In this document: one piece after another, positions 24,543 to 33,571 of the stretch | Position numbering within the stretch: the first letter of the stretch is position 1 | How the letters are laid out: each line of letters begins with the position of its first letter | NCBI GenBank assembly: GCA_009363175.1 | Contig: CP045205.1 | Coordinates: 2,728,001-2,792,000, forward strand | Source of the DNA: Citrobacter telavivensis | GTDB lineage: Bacteria; Pseudomonadota; Gammaproteobacteria; Enterobacterales; Enterobacteriaceae | Length of the DNA: 64,000 nucleotides | Direction of reading: 5' to 3' | Notes under the pieces: generated by a model | Database searches by the model: none | The model's input: only the letters and a program-made list of their open reading frames with translations | Told to the model about the DNA's origin: nothing | Position numbers and translations under genes: made by a program

Positions 24543-25553
24543 ATGATAGAAGCAGATCGCCTGATTTCGGCAGTTGCCACCCTCCCCGAAGAGGTTGCCG
24601 ATCGTGCCATTCGCCCGAAACTACTCGAAGAGTACATCGGTCAACCGCAGGTGCGCTCGCAGATGGAGATTTTTATCCAGGCGGCAAAACTGCGTGGCGA
24701 TGCACTAGATCACCTGCTGATTTTTGGTCCTCCCGGTCTGGGGAAAACCACGCTTGCCAACATCGTTGCCAATGAAATGGGCGTCAATCTGCGCACCACG
24801 TCTGGCCCGGTGCTGGAAAAAGCGGGCGATCTGGCCGCGATGCTGACCAACCTTGAGCCCCACGACGTATTGTTTATCGATGAGATCCACCGGCTGTCAC
24901 CGGTGGTGGAAGAGGTGCTCTATCCGGCGATGGAAGATTATCAGCTGGATATTATGATCGGTGAAGGACCGGCGGCGCGCTCGATTAAAATCGACCTGCC
25001 GCCGTTTACCCTGATTGGCGCGACGACTCGCGCGGGTTCACTGACTTCACCACTGCGCGATCGTTTTGGTATTGTGCAGCGTCTGGAGTTTTATCAGGTG
25101 CCAGATCTTCAGTATATCGTTGGCCGCAGTGCGCGCTTTATGGGCCTGGAGATGAGCGATGAGGGGGCGCTGGAGGTGGCGCGTCGTGCACGAGGAACGC
25201 CGCGTATCGCTAACCGCCTGCTCAGACGCGTGCGGGATTTTGCCGAAGTGAAACATGACGGTACCATTTCCGCTGATATTGCCGCGCAGGCGCTGGATAT
25301 GCTGAACGTTGATGCCGAAGGGTTTGATTACATGGACCGCAAGCTGCTGCTGGCGGTGATCGACAAATTCTTTGGCGGGCCGGTCGGGCTGGATAACCTG
25401 GCGGCGGCCATCGGCGAAGAGCGTGAAACGATTGAGGATGTGCTGGAGCCGTATCTGATTCAGCAAGGCTTTTTGCAACGCACGCCGCGCGGAAGAATGG
25501 CGACAGTGCGCGCCTGGAATCACTTTGGTATTACGCCGCCGGAAATGCCGTAA
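24543..25553 (+). CDS. ruvB: Holliday junction branch-migration ATPase RuvB
   Basis: RuvB is the AAA+ hexameric motor that drives branch migration. The 336-residue protein has Walker A GPPGLGKTT (about 62-70), Walker B VLFIDEIHR (about 109-117), sensor 1 LIGATTRAG (about 158-166), the arginine finger near SPLRDRFG, and the C-terminal winged helix. The E. coli length is the same. It ends the ruvAB operon; BIME repeats follow. Confidence 0.99.
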   Translation: MIEADRLISAVATLPEEVADRAIRPKLLEEYIGQPQVRSQMEIFIQAAKLRGDALDHLLIFGPPGLGKTTLANIVANEMGVNLRTTSGPVLEKAGDLAAMLTNLEPHDVLFIDEIHRLSPVVEEVLYPAMEDYQLDIMIGEGPAARSIKIDLPPFTLIGATTRAGSLTSPLRDRFGIVQRLEFYQVPDLQYIVGRSARFMGLEMSDEGALEVARRARGTPRIANRLLRRVRDFAEVKHDGTISADIAAQALDMLNVDAEGFDYMDRKLLLAVIDKFFGGPVGLDNLAAAIGEERETIEDVLEPYLIQQGFLQRTPRGRMATVRAWNHFGITPPEMP

Positions 25554-25559
25554 TTTCTC

Positions 25560-25635
25560 GGGCCTGACGGCGCTTCGCTTATCGGGCCTACAAACCACGT
25601 AGGCCGGATAAGTCGCGACAGCGCCGCCATCCGGC
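25560..25635. repeat. BIME (REP pair) between ruvB and znuB
   Basis: A unit with GGCCTGACGGCGCTTCGCTT and a second with GTAGGCCGGATAAG and CCGCCATCCGGC form the usual inverted REP arrangement. It separates the convergent ruvB and znuB genes. Confidence 0.85.
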
Positions 25636-25644
25636 AACACCCCG

Positions 25645-26430
25645 TCAGCTTGCCTGCTTCTTCATCATACTGAAAATAAACAGCACTGCGGCGCACAGCA
25701 CGACTGACGGACCCGCAGGGGTATCGTAGAAGGCCGAGAAGGTCAGCCCGCCTGTAACCGCTATCATCCCAATCCCTACCGCAACGCTCGCCATCTGCTC
25801 CGGCGTACGGGCAAAACGACGCGCCGTGGCCGCAGGGATAATCAGCAACGAGGTAATGATCAGCGCCCCGACGAACTTCATCGCCACGCCAATGGTTAAG
25901 GCGGTGACCAGCATCAACAGAAGCTTCACGCGCTGCAACTTCACGCCATCGACAAACGCCAGATCGGGGCTGATGGTCATCGACAGCAGATTGCGCCATT
26001 GCCAGAAGAGGATTGCCAGCACGACAACCACGCCAATGGCGATAGAGATCAAATCGTCCGGCGTCACGGCCAGCAGATCGCCAAACAGGTAGGCCATCAG
26101 ATCCACGCGAATATTTGACATCAGGCTGACCACCACCAGACCCAGCGACAGTGCACTGTGCGCCATAATGCCAAGCAGTGTATCAATGGCGAGGTGAGGG
26201 CGTTTCTCCAGCCACACCAGACCCGCCGCCAGCATCAGCGTGACGGCAATGACCGCATAGAAAGGATTCACATCCAGCAACAAACCGAAGGCGACGCCAA
26301 GCAGCGACGCATGCGCCAGCGTATCGCCAAAATAGGACATCCGACGCCAGACGACGAACGAACCCAGCGGACCTGCCGCACAGGCCAGCATGATCCCGGC
26401 TAACCAGCCAGGCAGTAATAATTCAATCAT
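25645..26430 (-). CDS. znuB: Zinc ABC transporter permease ZnuB
   Basis: ZnuB is the membrane channel of the high-affinity Zn(II) importer. The 261-residue protein has about eight hydrophobic segments, as expected for cluster-9 metal permeases, and the conserved FGDLLAVTPDDL region (about residues 119-130). Its start overlaps the end of znuC by 4 bases, so ATPase and permease are co-translated. Confidence 0.98.
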   Translation of the reverse strand: MIELLLPGWLAGIMLACAAGPLGSFVVWRRMSYFGDTLAHASLLGVAFGLLLDVNPFYAVIAVTLMLAAGLVWLEKRPHLAIDTLLGIMAHSALSLGLVVVSLMSNIRVDLMAYLFGDLLAVTPDDLISIAIGVVVVLAILFWQWRNLLSMTISPDLAFVDGVKLQRVKLLLMLVTALTIGVAMKFVGALIITSLLIIPAATARRFARTPEQMASVAVGIGMIAVTGGLTFSAFYDTPAGPSVVLCAAVLFIFSMMKKQAS

Positions 26431-27182
26431 GAGTGACCATTTCCCCGGCGCAACACAATACGACCCTGTAGATCGTGGCGATGATTATGATGATGACGAT
26501 AAATCCCCAGCTGTTCCGCGCCGCGAGGGCCGAACATCGAGATAAATTCCGGGTGCATGGAAACGATTTCAGGGGTGCCTGAACAGCAAATATGATGGTT
26601 CAGACACAGCACTTCGTCCGTTTTTGCCATCACCAGATGCAGGTCATGAGACACCATCAGCACGGCGCAATCCAGTTCGCGACGTAGCTGATCGATAAGG
26701 TCATACAGCGCGACCTGGCCGTTGACATCCACGCCCTGAGTGGGTTCATCAAGCACCAGAAGTTGCGGCTGGTTGAGGAGCGCACGCGCTAAAAGTACGC
26801 GCTGCGTTTCTCCTCCGGAGAGCTTTTGCATTGGCGCGTCAATCAGATGCCCGGCCTGCACGCGCTTCAGAGCTGGCAGGATGTCATCTTTCTTCGTTCC
26901 GGGGCGCAGGCGCAGGAAACGACTGACGGTGAGCGGCAGGGTGGTATCAAGATACAATTTCTGCGGAACGTAGCCAACTCGCAGCTTGCCGTTACGCTTG
27001 ATCACCCCTTCATTCGGGGCTACCAGCCCGAGGACGACCCGAACCAGCGTTGACTTCCCGGCACCATTTGGGCCGAGCAGCGTTAAAATTTTTCCGGGTC
27101 TCAGTTCGAGCGACACGTCAGAAAGGACGCGGCGCTGACCGAAAGAGACCGAGACATTTTCCAGTGAAACCAAAGTCGTCAT
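26427..27182 (-). CDS. znuC: Zinc ABC transporter ATPase ZnuC
   Basis: ZnuC powers zinc import. In the 251-residue protein, Walker A GPNGAGKSTL (about 37-46), the signature LSGGETQRV (about 130) and Walker B LLVLDEPTQGVD (about 150-161) are complete. The His-rich tail HHHNHRHDLQGR (about 230-241) is typical of ZnuC and may sense zinc. It is transcribed divergently from znuA under the shared Zur site. Confidence 0.98.
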   Translation of the reverse strand: MTTLVSLENVSVSFGQRRVLSDVSLELRPGKILTLLGPNGAGKSTLVRVVLGLVAPNEGVIKRNGKLRVGYVPQKLYLDTTLPLTVSRFLRLRPGTKKDDILPALKRVQAGHLIDAPMQKLSGGETQRVLLARALLNQPQLLVLDEPTQGVDVNGQVALYDLIDQLRRELDCAVLMVSHDLHLVMAKTDEVLCLNHHICCSGTPEIVSMHPEFISMFGPRGAEQLGIYRHHHNHRHDLQGRIVLRRGNGHS

Positions 27183-27208
27183 GTCAATTTTAGTCTTGCA
27201 GAAGTTAT

Positions 27209-27233
27209 ATAATGTTATAATATCACATTTCTC
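27209..27233. promoter_or_regulatory. Zur operator between znuC and znuA
   Basis: The imperfect palindrome AATGTTATAATATCACATT (27211-27229), with C-rich flanks, matches the E. coli znu Zur site nearly base for base. It lies in the 78-base divergent spacer and would repress both znuCB and znuA when zinc is plentiful. Confidence 0.88.
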
Positions 27234-27260
27234 ACATTCATTACGATGATTGGTCGCATT

Positions 27261-28205
27261 ATGTTACATAAAAATACGCTTCTTTTCGCTGCATTATCCG
27301 CCGCTCTTTGGGGCAGTGCAACACAGGCGGCAAATGCCGCTGTTGTCGCCTCTCTTAAGCCATTAGGGTTCATTGCTTCTGCCATTGCTGATGGCGTCAC
27401 GGATACACAAGTCTTACTTCCGGATGGGGCATCCGAACATGACTATTCACTGCGTCCATCTGACGTAAAACGCTTACAGGGCGCGGACTTAGTTGTCTGG
27501 ATTGGACCTGAGATGGAAGCGTTCATGGAAAAGTCCGTCAGTAATATTCCCGAAGCTAAACAGGTAACGATTGCGCAGCTCAAAGATGTGAAACCGTTGC
27601 TCATGAAAGGGGCAGATGATGATGATGATGACCATGACCACGATCATGGGCACGCCGAAAAAGGTGATGCGCATCACCATCATGGTGATTACAACATGCA
27701 TCTTTGGCTCTCCCCAGAGATAGCGCGGGCCTCAGCGGTTGCAATCCATGAAAAATTAGTGGAACTTATGCCGCAAAGTCGAGCCAAACTTGACGCCAAC
27801 CTGAAGGATTTTGAGGCACAATTAGCCGCAACCGATAAGCAGGTCGGTAACGAGCTCGCACCGCTCAAGGGTAAAGGCTATTTCGTTTTTCACGACGCCT
27901 ATGGCTATTACGAAAAACACTACGGACTCACTCCGCTGGGTCATTTTACCGTCAACCCTGAGATACAGCCTGGTGCGCAGCGTTTACATGAAATAAGAAC
28001 ACAGTTGGTTGAGCAAAAAGCAACCTGCGTTTTTGCTGAGCCACAGTTCAGGCCAGCGGTCGTTGAAGCCGTTGCGAGAGGGACATCCGTTCGAATGGGA
28101 ACGTTGGATCCCCTCGGGACAAATATCAAACTGGGTAAAACGAGCTATTCAGCGTTCTTGAACCAACTAGCGAACCAGTATGCGAGCTGCCTGAAAGGAG
28201 ATTAA
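27261..28205 (+). CDS. znuA: Zinc ABC transporter periplasmic protein ZnuA
   Basis: ZnuA captures Zn(II) in the periplasm. The 314-residue protein has a signal peptide ending near TQAANA (about residue 26), metal ligands His60 (ASEHDY) and His147 (NMHLWL), and a charged loop at 118-143 rich in Asp and His. The loop starts with a run of six Asp and is slightly different in length from that of E. coli, which has 310 residues. The ATG at 27261 matches the E. coli start; the upstream ATG at 27246 would spoil the signal peptide. Confidence 0.97.
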   Translation: MLHKNTLLFAALSAALWGSATQAANAAVVASLKPLGFIASAIADGVTDTQVLLPDGASEHDYSLRPSDVKRLQGADLVVWIGPEMEAFMEKSVSNIPEAKQVTIAQLKDVKPLLMKGADDDDDDHDHDHGHAEKGDAHHHHGDYNMHLWLSPEIARASAVAIHEKLVELMPQSRAKLDANLKDFEAQLAATDKQVGNELAPLKGKGYFVFHDAYGYYEKHYGLTPLGHFTVNPEIQPGAQRLHEIRTQLVEQKATCVFAEPQFRPAVVEAVARGTSVRMGTLDPLGTNIKLGKTSYSAFLNQLANQYASCLKGD

Positions 28206-28220
28206 TGAGGAAGTGAATAC

Positions 28221-29543
28221 GTGCAACAGATAGCCCGCTCTGTCGCCCTGGCATTTAATAATCTGCCAAGACCCCATCGCGTCATGTTGGGGTCGCTTAC
28301 TGTTCTGACACTGGCCGTTGCCGTCTGGCGGCCTTATGTTTATCACCCGGAATCCACCCCCATTGTTAAAACGATCGAACTGGAGAAGAGCGAAATTCGT
28401 TCACTGCTCCCGGAGGCCAGCGAGCCTATCGATCAGGCTGCACAGGAAGATGAAGCCATTCCTCAGGATGAGCTGGACGACAAAACCTCAGGGGAAGCGG
28501 GCGTTCATGAATATGTTGTTTCGACGGGTGATACCCTCAGCAGCATTCTGAATCAGTACGGCATTGATATGGGGGATATCACCCAGCTTGCCGCCTCCGA
28601 TAAAGAACTGCGTAATCTGAAGATTGGTCAACAGCTCTCCTGGACGCTGACCGCCGACGGCGATTTACAGCGTCTGACGTGGGAAATGTCGCGTCGTGAA
28701 ACCCGTACCTATGACCGTACTGCGGCGAACGGCTTTAAGATGAGCGCTGAAACGCAGCAGGGTGACTGGGTAAACAGCCTGATGAAAGGTACCGTCGGCA
28801 ACAGCTTCGTGGCCAGTGCGAAAGATGCCGGGCTGACCAGCGCGGAAATCAGTGCGGTGATCAAAGCGATGCAGTGGCAGATGGACTTCCGCAAACTGAA
28901 AAAAGGCGATGAGTTCTCTGTGCTGATGTCCCGTGAAATGCTGGACGGCAAGCGCGAGCAGAGCCAGTTGCTGGGCGTGCGGCTGCGTTCAGAAGGTAAA
29001 GATTACTACGCTATCCGTGCCGAAGACGGTAAGTTTTATGACCGCAACGGTACCGGGCTGGCGAAAGGTTTCCTGCGTTTCCCGACGGCGAAACAGTTCC
29101 GCATTTCGTCTAACTTCAACCCGCGTCGAGCTAACCCGGTTACCGGACGTGTCGCGCCGCACAGAGGTGTGGATTTTGCGATGCCGCAGGGGACGCCGGT
29201 GCTGTCCGTGGGTGACGGTGAAGTCGTCGTGGCGAAGCGCAGTGGGGCGGCTGGGTATTATGTGGCGGTGCGTCATGGTCGTACCTATACCACGCGCTAC
29301 ATGCACCTGCGTAAGCTGCTGGTGAAACCAGGACAAAAGGTCAAACGTGGCGATCGTATCGCGCTCTCCGGTAACACCGGGCGTTCTACCGGTCCACATC
29401 TGCACTATGAAGTGTGGATCAACCAGCAGGCGGTTAACCCGCTGACGGCGAAGCTGCCGCGTACCGAAGGTCTGACCGGTAAAGATCGTACCGATTACCT
29501 GGCGCAGGTGAAAGAGGTTCTGCCGCAGTTACGCTTCGATTAA
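28221..29543 (+). CDS. mepM: Murein DD-endopeptidase MepM
   Basis: MepM cuts peptidoglycan cross-links to allow wall growth. The 440-residue protein starts at GTG, has an N-terminal membrane anchor (about residues 18-38), a LysM domain (HEYVVSTGDTLSSILNQYG, about 93-140) and an M23 peptidase domain with HRGVDFAMP and HLHYEVW zinc motifs (about 314-400). It lies 15 bases after znuA, so it may be partly zinc-regulated as well, fitting its need for zinc. Confidence 0.97.
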   Translation: MQQIARSVALAFNNLPRPHRVMLGSLTVLTLAVAVWRPYVYHPESTPIVKTIELEKSEIRSLLPEASEPIDQAAQEDEAIPQDELDDKTSGEAGVHEYVVSTGDTLSSILNQYGIDMGDITQLAASDKELRNLKIGQQLSWTLTADGDLQRLTWEMSRRETRTYDRTAANGFKMSAETQQGDWVNSLMKGTVGNSFVASAKDAGLTSAEISAVIKAMQWQMDFRKLKKGDEFSVLMSREMLDGKREQSQLLGVRLRSEGKDYYAIRAEDGKFYDRNGTGLAKGFLRFPTAKQFRISSNFNPRRANPVTGRVAPHRGVDFAMPQGTPVLSVGDGEVVVAKRSGAAGYYVAVRHGRTYTTRYMHLRKLLVKPGQKVKRGDRIALSGNTGRSTGPHLHYEVWINQQAVNPLTAKLPRTEGLTGKDRTDYLAQVKEVLPQLRFD

Positions 29544-29557
29544 TCACTCCTGACGTT

Positions 29558-29591
29558 AAAGCCGGTACGCAGCGCGTGTGCCGGCTTTTTT
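29558..29591 (+). terminator. Terminator after mepM
   Basis: AAAGCCGG and CCGGCTTT flank a loop containing GCAGCGCG and are followed by a T run, an intrinsic terminator between mepM and lpxM. Confidence 0.88.
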
Positions 29592-29665
29592 ATTTTGTGC
29601 GCGGCAGGGTGCGCCGCTACACTATCATCAGATTTACTTTTCGCGTCATCAGGCACTGGATAAGC

Positions 29666-30637
29666 ATGGAAACAAAAAAGAATAACATTGAGTACATCCC
29701 TGAGTTTGAGAAGTCTTTTCGCCATCCACGCTACTGGGGCGCTTGGCTGGGCGTCGCGGCGATGGCGGGTATTGCCTTAACGCCTGCGTCTTTTCGCGAC
29801 CCGCTACTGGCGAAACTGGGCCGTTTTGCCGGACGTCTGGGTAAAAGCTCGCGTCGTCGGGCGCTGATCAACCTGTCCTTATGTTTTCCTGAGCGTAGCG
29901 AAGCCGAACGCGAGGCTATCGTCGATGCCATGTTTTCTACTGCGCCGCAGGCCATGGTGATGATGGCGGAACTGGCGATTCGCGGCCCGGAGAAAATACA
30001 GTCGCGCGTTGACTGGGAAGGCCTTGAAATCATCGAGGAAATGCGCCGCAACAATGAGAAGGTGATCTTCCTGGTGCCGCACGGTTGGGGCGTGGATATT
30101 CCGGCGATGCTGATGGCATCACAGGGACAGAAGATGGCGGCAATGTTCCATAATCAGGGAAATCCGGTGTTTGATTACGTCTGGAACACGGTTCGTCGCC
30201 GCTTTGGCGGTCGTTTGCATGCGCGTAATGACGGCATTAAACCGTTTATCCAGTCCGTACGACAGGGTTACTGGGGATATTATCTGCCGGATCAGGATCA
30301 TGGTCCTGAGCACAGCGAATTTGTTGATTTCTTTGCCACCTATAAAGCGACGCTACCCGCCATTGGTCGACTGATGAAAGTGTGCCGTGCGCGCGTGATC
30401 CCGCTGTTCCCGCTGTATAACGGTGACACTCATCGGTTGACGATTCAGGTGCGCCCGCCGATGGACGATCTGTTAACCGCAGACGACAACACCATTGCCC
30501 GGCGAATGAACGAAGAGGTGGAAATTTTTGTTGGCCCTCATCCCGAGCAATATACCTGGATCCTGAAACTGCTGAAGACCCGAAAACCGGGTGAAATCCA
30601 GCCTTATAAGCGCAAAGATCTCTACCCTCTCAAATAA
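29666..30637 (+). CDS. lpxM: Lipid A biosynthesis myristoyltransferase LpxM
   Basis: LpxM adds the last secondary acyl chain (myristate) to Kdo2-lipid A at the inner membrane. The 323-residue length from the ATG at 29666 equals that of E. coli. The acyltransferase HX4D motif is visible as HGWGVD (about residues 137-142), after an N-terminal membrane anchor (about 25-43). A longer in-frame start at 29576 lies inside the mepM terminator and is rejected. Confidence 0.97.
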   Translation: METKKNNIEYIPEFEKSFRHPRYWGAWLGVAAMAGIALTPASFRDPLLAKLGRFAGRLGKSSRRRALINLSLCFPERSEAEREAIVDAMFSTAPQAMVMMAELAIRGPEKIQSRVDWEGLEIIEEMRRNNEKVIFLVPHGWGVDIPAMLMASQGQKMAAMFHNQGNPVFDYVWNTVRRRFGGRLHARNDGIKPFIQSVRQGYWGYYLPDQDHGPEHSEFVDFFATYKATLPAIGRLMKVCRARVIPLFPLYNGDTHRLTIQVRPPMDDLLTADDNTIARRMNEEVEIFVGPHPEQYTWILKLLKTRKPGEIQPYKRKDLYPLK

Positions 30638-30664
30638 AAAAGGCCTCTCGAAAGAGAGGCCTTT
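30635..30664. terminator. Bidirectional terminator between lpxM and pykA
   Basis: AAAAAAGGCCTCTC pairs with GAGAGGCCTTTT around a GAAA loop, with A run and T run on opposite sides. It serves the convergent lpxM and pykA genes. Confidence 0.92.
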
Positions 30665-30679
30665 TGCATCAGTAGACAA

Positions 30680-32122
30680 TTACTCGACGGTCAGAATACG
30701 CGTAGTATTGGTCGAACCGATGGTGCTCATCACGTCACCCTGAGTCACGATAACCAGATCGCCTGATACCAGGTAGCCTTTGTCACGCAGCAGATTCACC
30801 GCTTCGCTTGCCGCGACAACGCCATCCGCCGCGCTGTCGAAATAGACCGGCGTAACGCCACGGTAAAGCGAGGTCAGGTTCAGCGTACGCTCATGTCGGG
30901 ACATGGCGAAAATCGGCAGGCCAGAACTGATGCGAGAGGTCATCAGCGCAGTACGACCGGATTCGGTCATGGTAATGATCGCGGTAACCCCTTTCAGGTG
31001 GTTCGCTGCATACATGGCGGACATTGCAATCGCTTCTTCAACATTGTCGAATTGAATATCCAGACGGTGTTTAGAGACGTTGATGCTGGGGATTTTTTCT
31101 GCACCCAGGCAGACGCGAGCCATCGCCGCGACGGTCTCCGCCGGGTACTGGCCTGCGGCCGTCTCGGCTGACAGCATGACCGCATCGGTACCATCCAGCA
31201 CGGCGTTTGCGACGTCCATCACTTCCGCACGGGTCGGCATTGGGTTGGTAATCATCGACTCCATCATCTGGGTCGCGGTAATCACGGCACGGTTCAACTG
31301 ACGTGCACGACGAATCAAGGCTTTCTGGATGCCGACCAGTTCCGGATCGCCAATCTCAACGCCGAGATCGCCACGTGCGACCATCACCACGTCAGAGGCC
31401 AGAATGATGTCATCCATCGCATTCTGATCGCAGACCGCTTCAGCACGCTCAACTTTTGCCACAATTTTGGCATCGCAGCCTGCATCGCGCGCCAGGCGGC
31501 GAGCGTAGTTCAGATCTTCACCGCAGCGCGGGAAAGAGACCGCCAGGTAGTCAACGCCAATCAGGGCGGCGGTAACGATGTCGGCTTTGTCTTTTTCGGT
31601 CAGGGCTTCTGCGGAAAGACCGCCACCCAGTTTGTTAATGCCTTTGTTATTGGAAAGCGGGCCGCCCACGGTCACTTCCGTGAACACTTTCATGCCCTGA
31701 ACTTCCAGCACTTTTAACTGCACGCGTCCATCGTCGAGCAGCAGAATATCGCCAGGTACCACGTCTGCCGGCAGACCTTTGTAGTCAATACCGACTTTTT
31801 CTTTGTCGCCTTCACCTTTACCCAGGTTGGCATCCAGGAGAAATTTGTCACCGATGTTGAGGAATACTTTGCCTTCTTTAAAGGTAGAGACGCGAATTTT
31901 TGGCCCCTGGAGATCACCCAGAATGGCCACGTGGCGTCCCAGTTTGGCAGCTATCTCACGAACTTTATCCGCGCGCATTTTATGATCTTCTGGCGAACCG
32001 TGAGAGAAATTCATTCGTACGACGTTAGCGCCAGCGGCGATAATCTTCTCAAGATTGTTATCGCGGTCAGTAGCCGGGCCTAATGTCGTAACGATTTTGG
32101 TTCTGCGAAGCCTTCTGGACAT
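30680..32122 (-). CDS. pykA: Pyruvate kinase II
   Basis: PykA makes pyruvate and ATP from phosphoenolpyruvate and is the AMP-activated isoenzyme in E. coli. The 480 residues begin MSRRLRRTKIVTTLGPATD and include the family signature with the catalytic Lys (ILASDVVMVARGDLGVEIG region, about 280-300) and TATQMMESMI. The ATG at 32122 matches the E. coli start. It lies next to hexR, whose product is known to control hexose catabolism genes. Confidence 0.99.
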   Translation of the reverse strand: MSRRLRRTKIVTTLGPATDRDNNLEKIIAAGANVVRMNFSHGSPEDHKMRADKVREIAAKLGRHVAILGDLQGPKIRVSTFKEGKVFLNIGDKFLLDANLGKGEGDKEKVGIDYKGLPADVVPGDILLLDDGRVQLKVLEVQGMKVFTEVTVGGPLSNNKGINKLGGGLSAEALTEKDKADIVTAALIGVDYLAVSFPRCGEDLNYARRLARDAGCDAKIVAKVERAEAVCDQNAMDDIILASDVVMVARGDLGVEIGDPELVGIQKALIRRARQLNRAVITATQMMESMITNPMPTRAEVMDVANAVLDGTDAVMLSAETAAGQYPAETVAAMARVCLGAEKIPSINVSKHRLDIQFDNVEEAIAMSAMYAANHLKGVTAIITMTESGRTALMTSRISSGLPIFAMSRHERTLNLTSLYRGVTPVYFDSAADGVVAASEAVNLLRDKGYLVSGDLVIVTQGDVMSTIGSTNTTRILTVE

Positions 32123-32190
32123 GTAATACTCCGTTGACTGAAACAACTAGGTGTTGCGTGAACAATAAACCGGTCGTTCTGAAAACCTTC

Positions 32191-32314
32191 TACACCCGCC
32201 ATACTTCACGTTGCCTGTGCGTTGGCTTCCTCGCTCACTCCAGTCACTACCTTAAGTCAGCTTCTGGGGATTCGCTGCGTTGCCGCCTTCCCGCAACGCG
32301 AATTATTTAGGGTC
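32191..32314. repeat. ERIC element between pykA and hexR
   Basis: The element runs from TACACCCGCCATACTTC through CCTCGCTCACTCCAGTCACT to CGCAACGCGAATTATTTAG, a close match to the 127-bp ERIC consensus read on the minus strand. It lies upstream of pykA and downstream of hexR, in the transcribed spacer. Confidence 0.88.
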
Positions 32315-32371
32315 TACAAAGCATAGCGAACAAAACCGGATGATGAATTTAAGTCGGACTTATTATTGCTG

Positions 32372-33241
32372 TTAGCGGTCATTACTCTTGATGAGCAGTT
32401 CTTTATCAAAACGCGATTCCTTGAGCGCTTCTTTGACACGCTTCAAGTTATCTCTGAATTTTGCCCCACGACGCAAAGTAAATCCCGTAGCCAGCACATC
32501 TATCACGGTCAACTGCGCAAGTCGAGAGACCATGGGCATATAAATGTCAGTATCTTCCGGCACATCGAGGGTAATTGCCAGCGTTGCTTCACGTGCCAGC
32601 GGCGTATCGGCGGAGGTTAACGCAATCACCATGGCATCGTTTTCACGCGCAATCTGTGCCAGTTCGACCAGACTCTTGGTGCGACCAGTGTGTGAAATCA
32701 GCACCACCACGTCATCGTCGCTACAATTCATACAGCTCATCCGTTGCAAAACGACGTCGTCGGAGTAGATAACCGGGACGTTGAAACGGAAAAACTTGTT
32801 CATGGCATCATGCGCGACGGCGGCAGAAGACCCCAGCCCAAAGAACGCGATTTTCTTTGCCTGCGTCAGCAGATCCACCGCGCGGTTGATCGCCGATTTG
32901 TCCAGCGACTGGCGAACGTGGTCAAGACTGGCCATCGCCGATTCGAAAATTTTGCCCGTATAGGACTCGACGCTGTCATCTTCATCCACATTACGATTAA
33001 CATAAGGGGTACCATTTGCCAGACTTTGTGCCAGATGCAGTTTAAAATCAGGGAAGCCACGGGTTTCCATGCTGCGACAAAAGCGATTCACCGTCGGTTC
33101 GCTGACGTCGGCTTCTTGTGCAAGCGTGGCAATACTGCAATGGATGGCCCGTTCAGGCGAGGCAATGATGACATCGGCGACTTTGCGTTCAGATTTGCTC
33201 AAATGTTCCAGCTGAGACTGGATCTTTTCCAGCATATTCAT
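32372..33241 (-). CDS. hexR: HexR, RpiR-family regulator of hexose catabolism
   Basis: The 289-residue regulator has an N-terminal RpiR-type helix-turn-helix (ALAQEADVSEPTVNRFCRSM-like region, about residues 38-58) and a C-terminal SIS domain (about 125-265, with FFGLGSSAAVAHD) that senses the Entner-Doudoroff intermediate KDPG. In gamma-proteobacteria HexR controls zwf, edd-eda and pyk genes. Here it is divergent from zwf, which carries an exact-looking HexR box in its promoter. Confidence 0.97.
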   Translation of the reverse strand: MNMLEKIQSQLEHLSKSERKVADVIIASPERAIHCSIATLAQEADVSEPTVNRFCRSMETRGFPDFKLHLAQSLANGTPYVNRNVDEDDSVESYTGKIFESAMASLDHVRQSLDKSAINRAVDLLTQAKKIAFFGLGSSAAVAHDAMNKFFRFNVPVIYSDDVVLQRMSCMNCSDDDVVVLISHTGRTKSLVELAQIARENDAMVIALTSADTPLAREATLAITLDVPEDTDIYMPMVSRLAQLTVIDVLATGFTLRRGAKFRDNLKRVKEALKESRFDKELLIKSNDR

Positions 33242-33510
33242 GATGTAGACTCAAAGATATGACGATTTCAGCAATACAAGAAATCGAGAGGCAATTTTGG
33301 TAGATAGTACCCCTGCTAACCTGAGAAGGGGGCAAAATGGTCAGAATAGTTGTTGTTTTTTTTCATTACATGATCAGCATCGTGTTTTGACTCAACGTTA
33401 TGCGTCGCAAATCGACGACGTTTTTGACCATTTTGCGCCGTTAAACGCCAACCGCACGGTGGGTTAAGCGTTTACGGTTTCCGGAATCACGTAAAAGCAG
33501 TACAGTGCAC

Positions 33511-33525
33511 TGTAATAAAATTACA
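33511..33525. promoter_or_regulatory. HexR operator before zwf
   Basis: TGTAATAAAATTACA is a near-perfect palindrome and fits the HexR consensus TGTARTWAAWTTACA at every position. It lies 47 bases before the zwf start, within the likely promoter, so HexR would block transcription until KDPG accumulates. Confidence 0.85.
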
Positions 33526-33571
33526 AGTAATGCCTGGCAAAGTACCAGGATAGCTAACTAAGGAGAATGAC

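Noticed and set aside
25560..25635. Repeats that might indicate a CRISPR array
   Set aside because: They are inverted REP units with BIME structure, without regular spacers; no array of equal direct repeats occurs anywhere in the window.
29576..29665. A longer N-terminus for lpxM
   Set aside because: The extension starts within the mepM terminator and has no counterpart in E. coli LpxM, which begins at the METKK codon used here.
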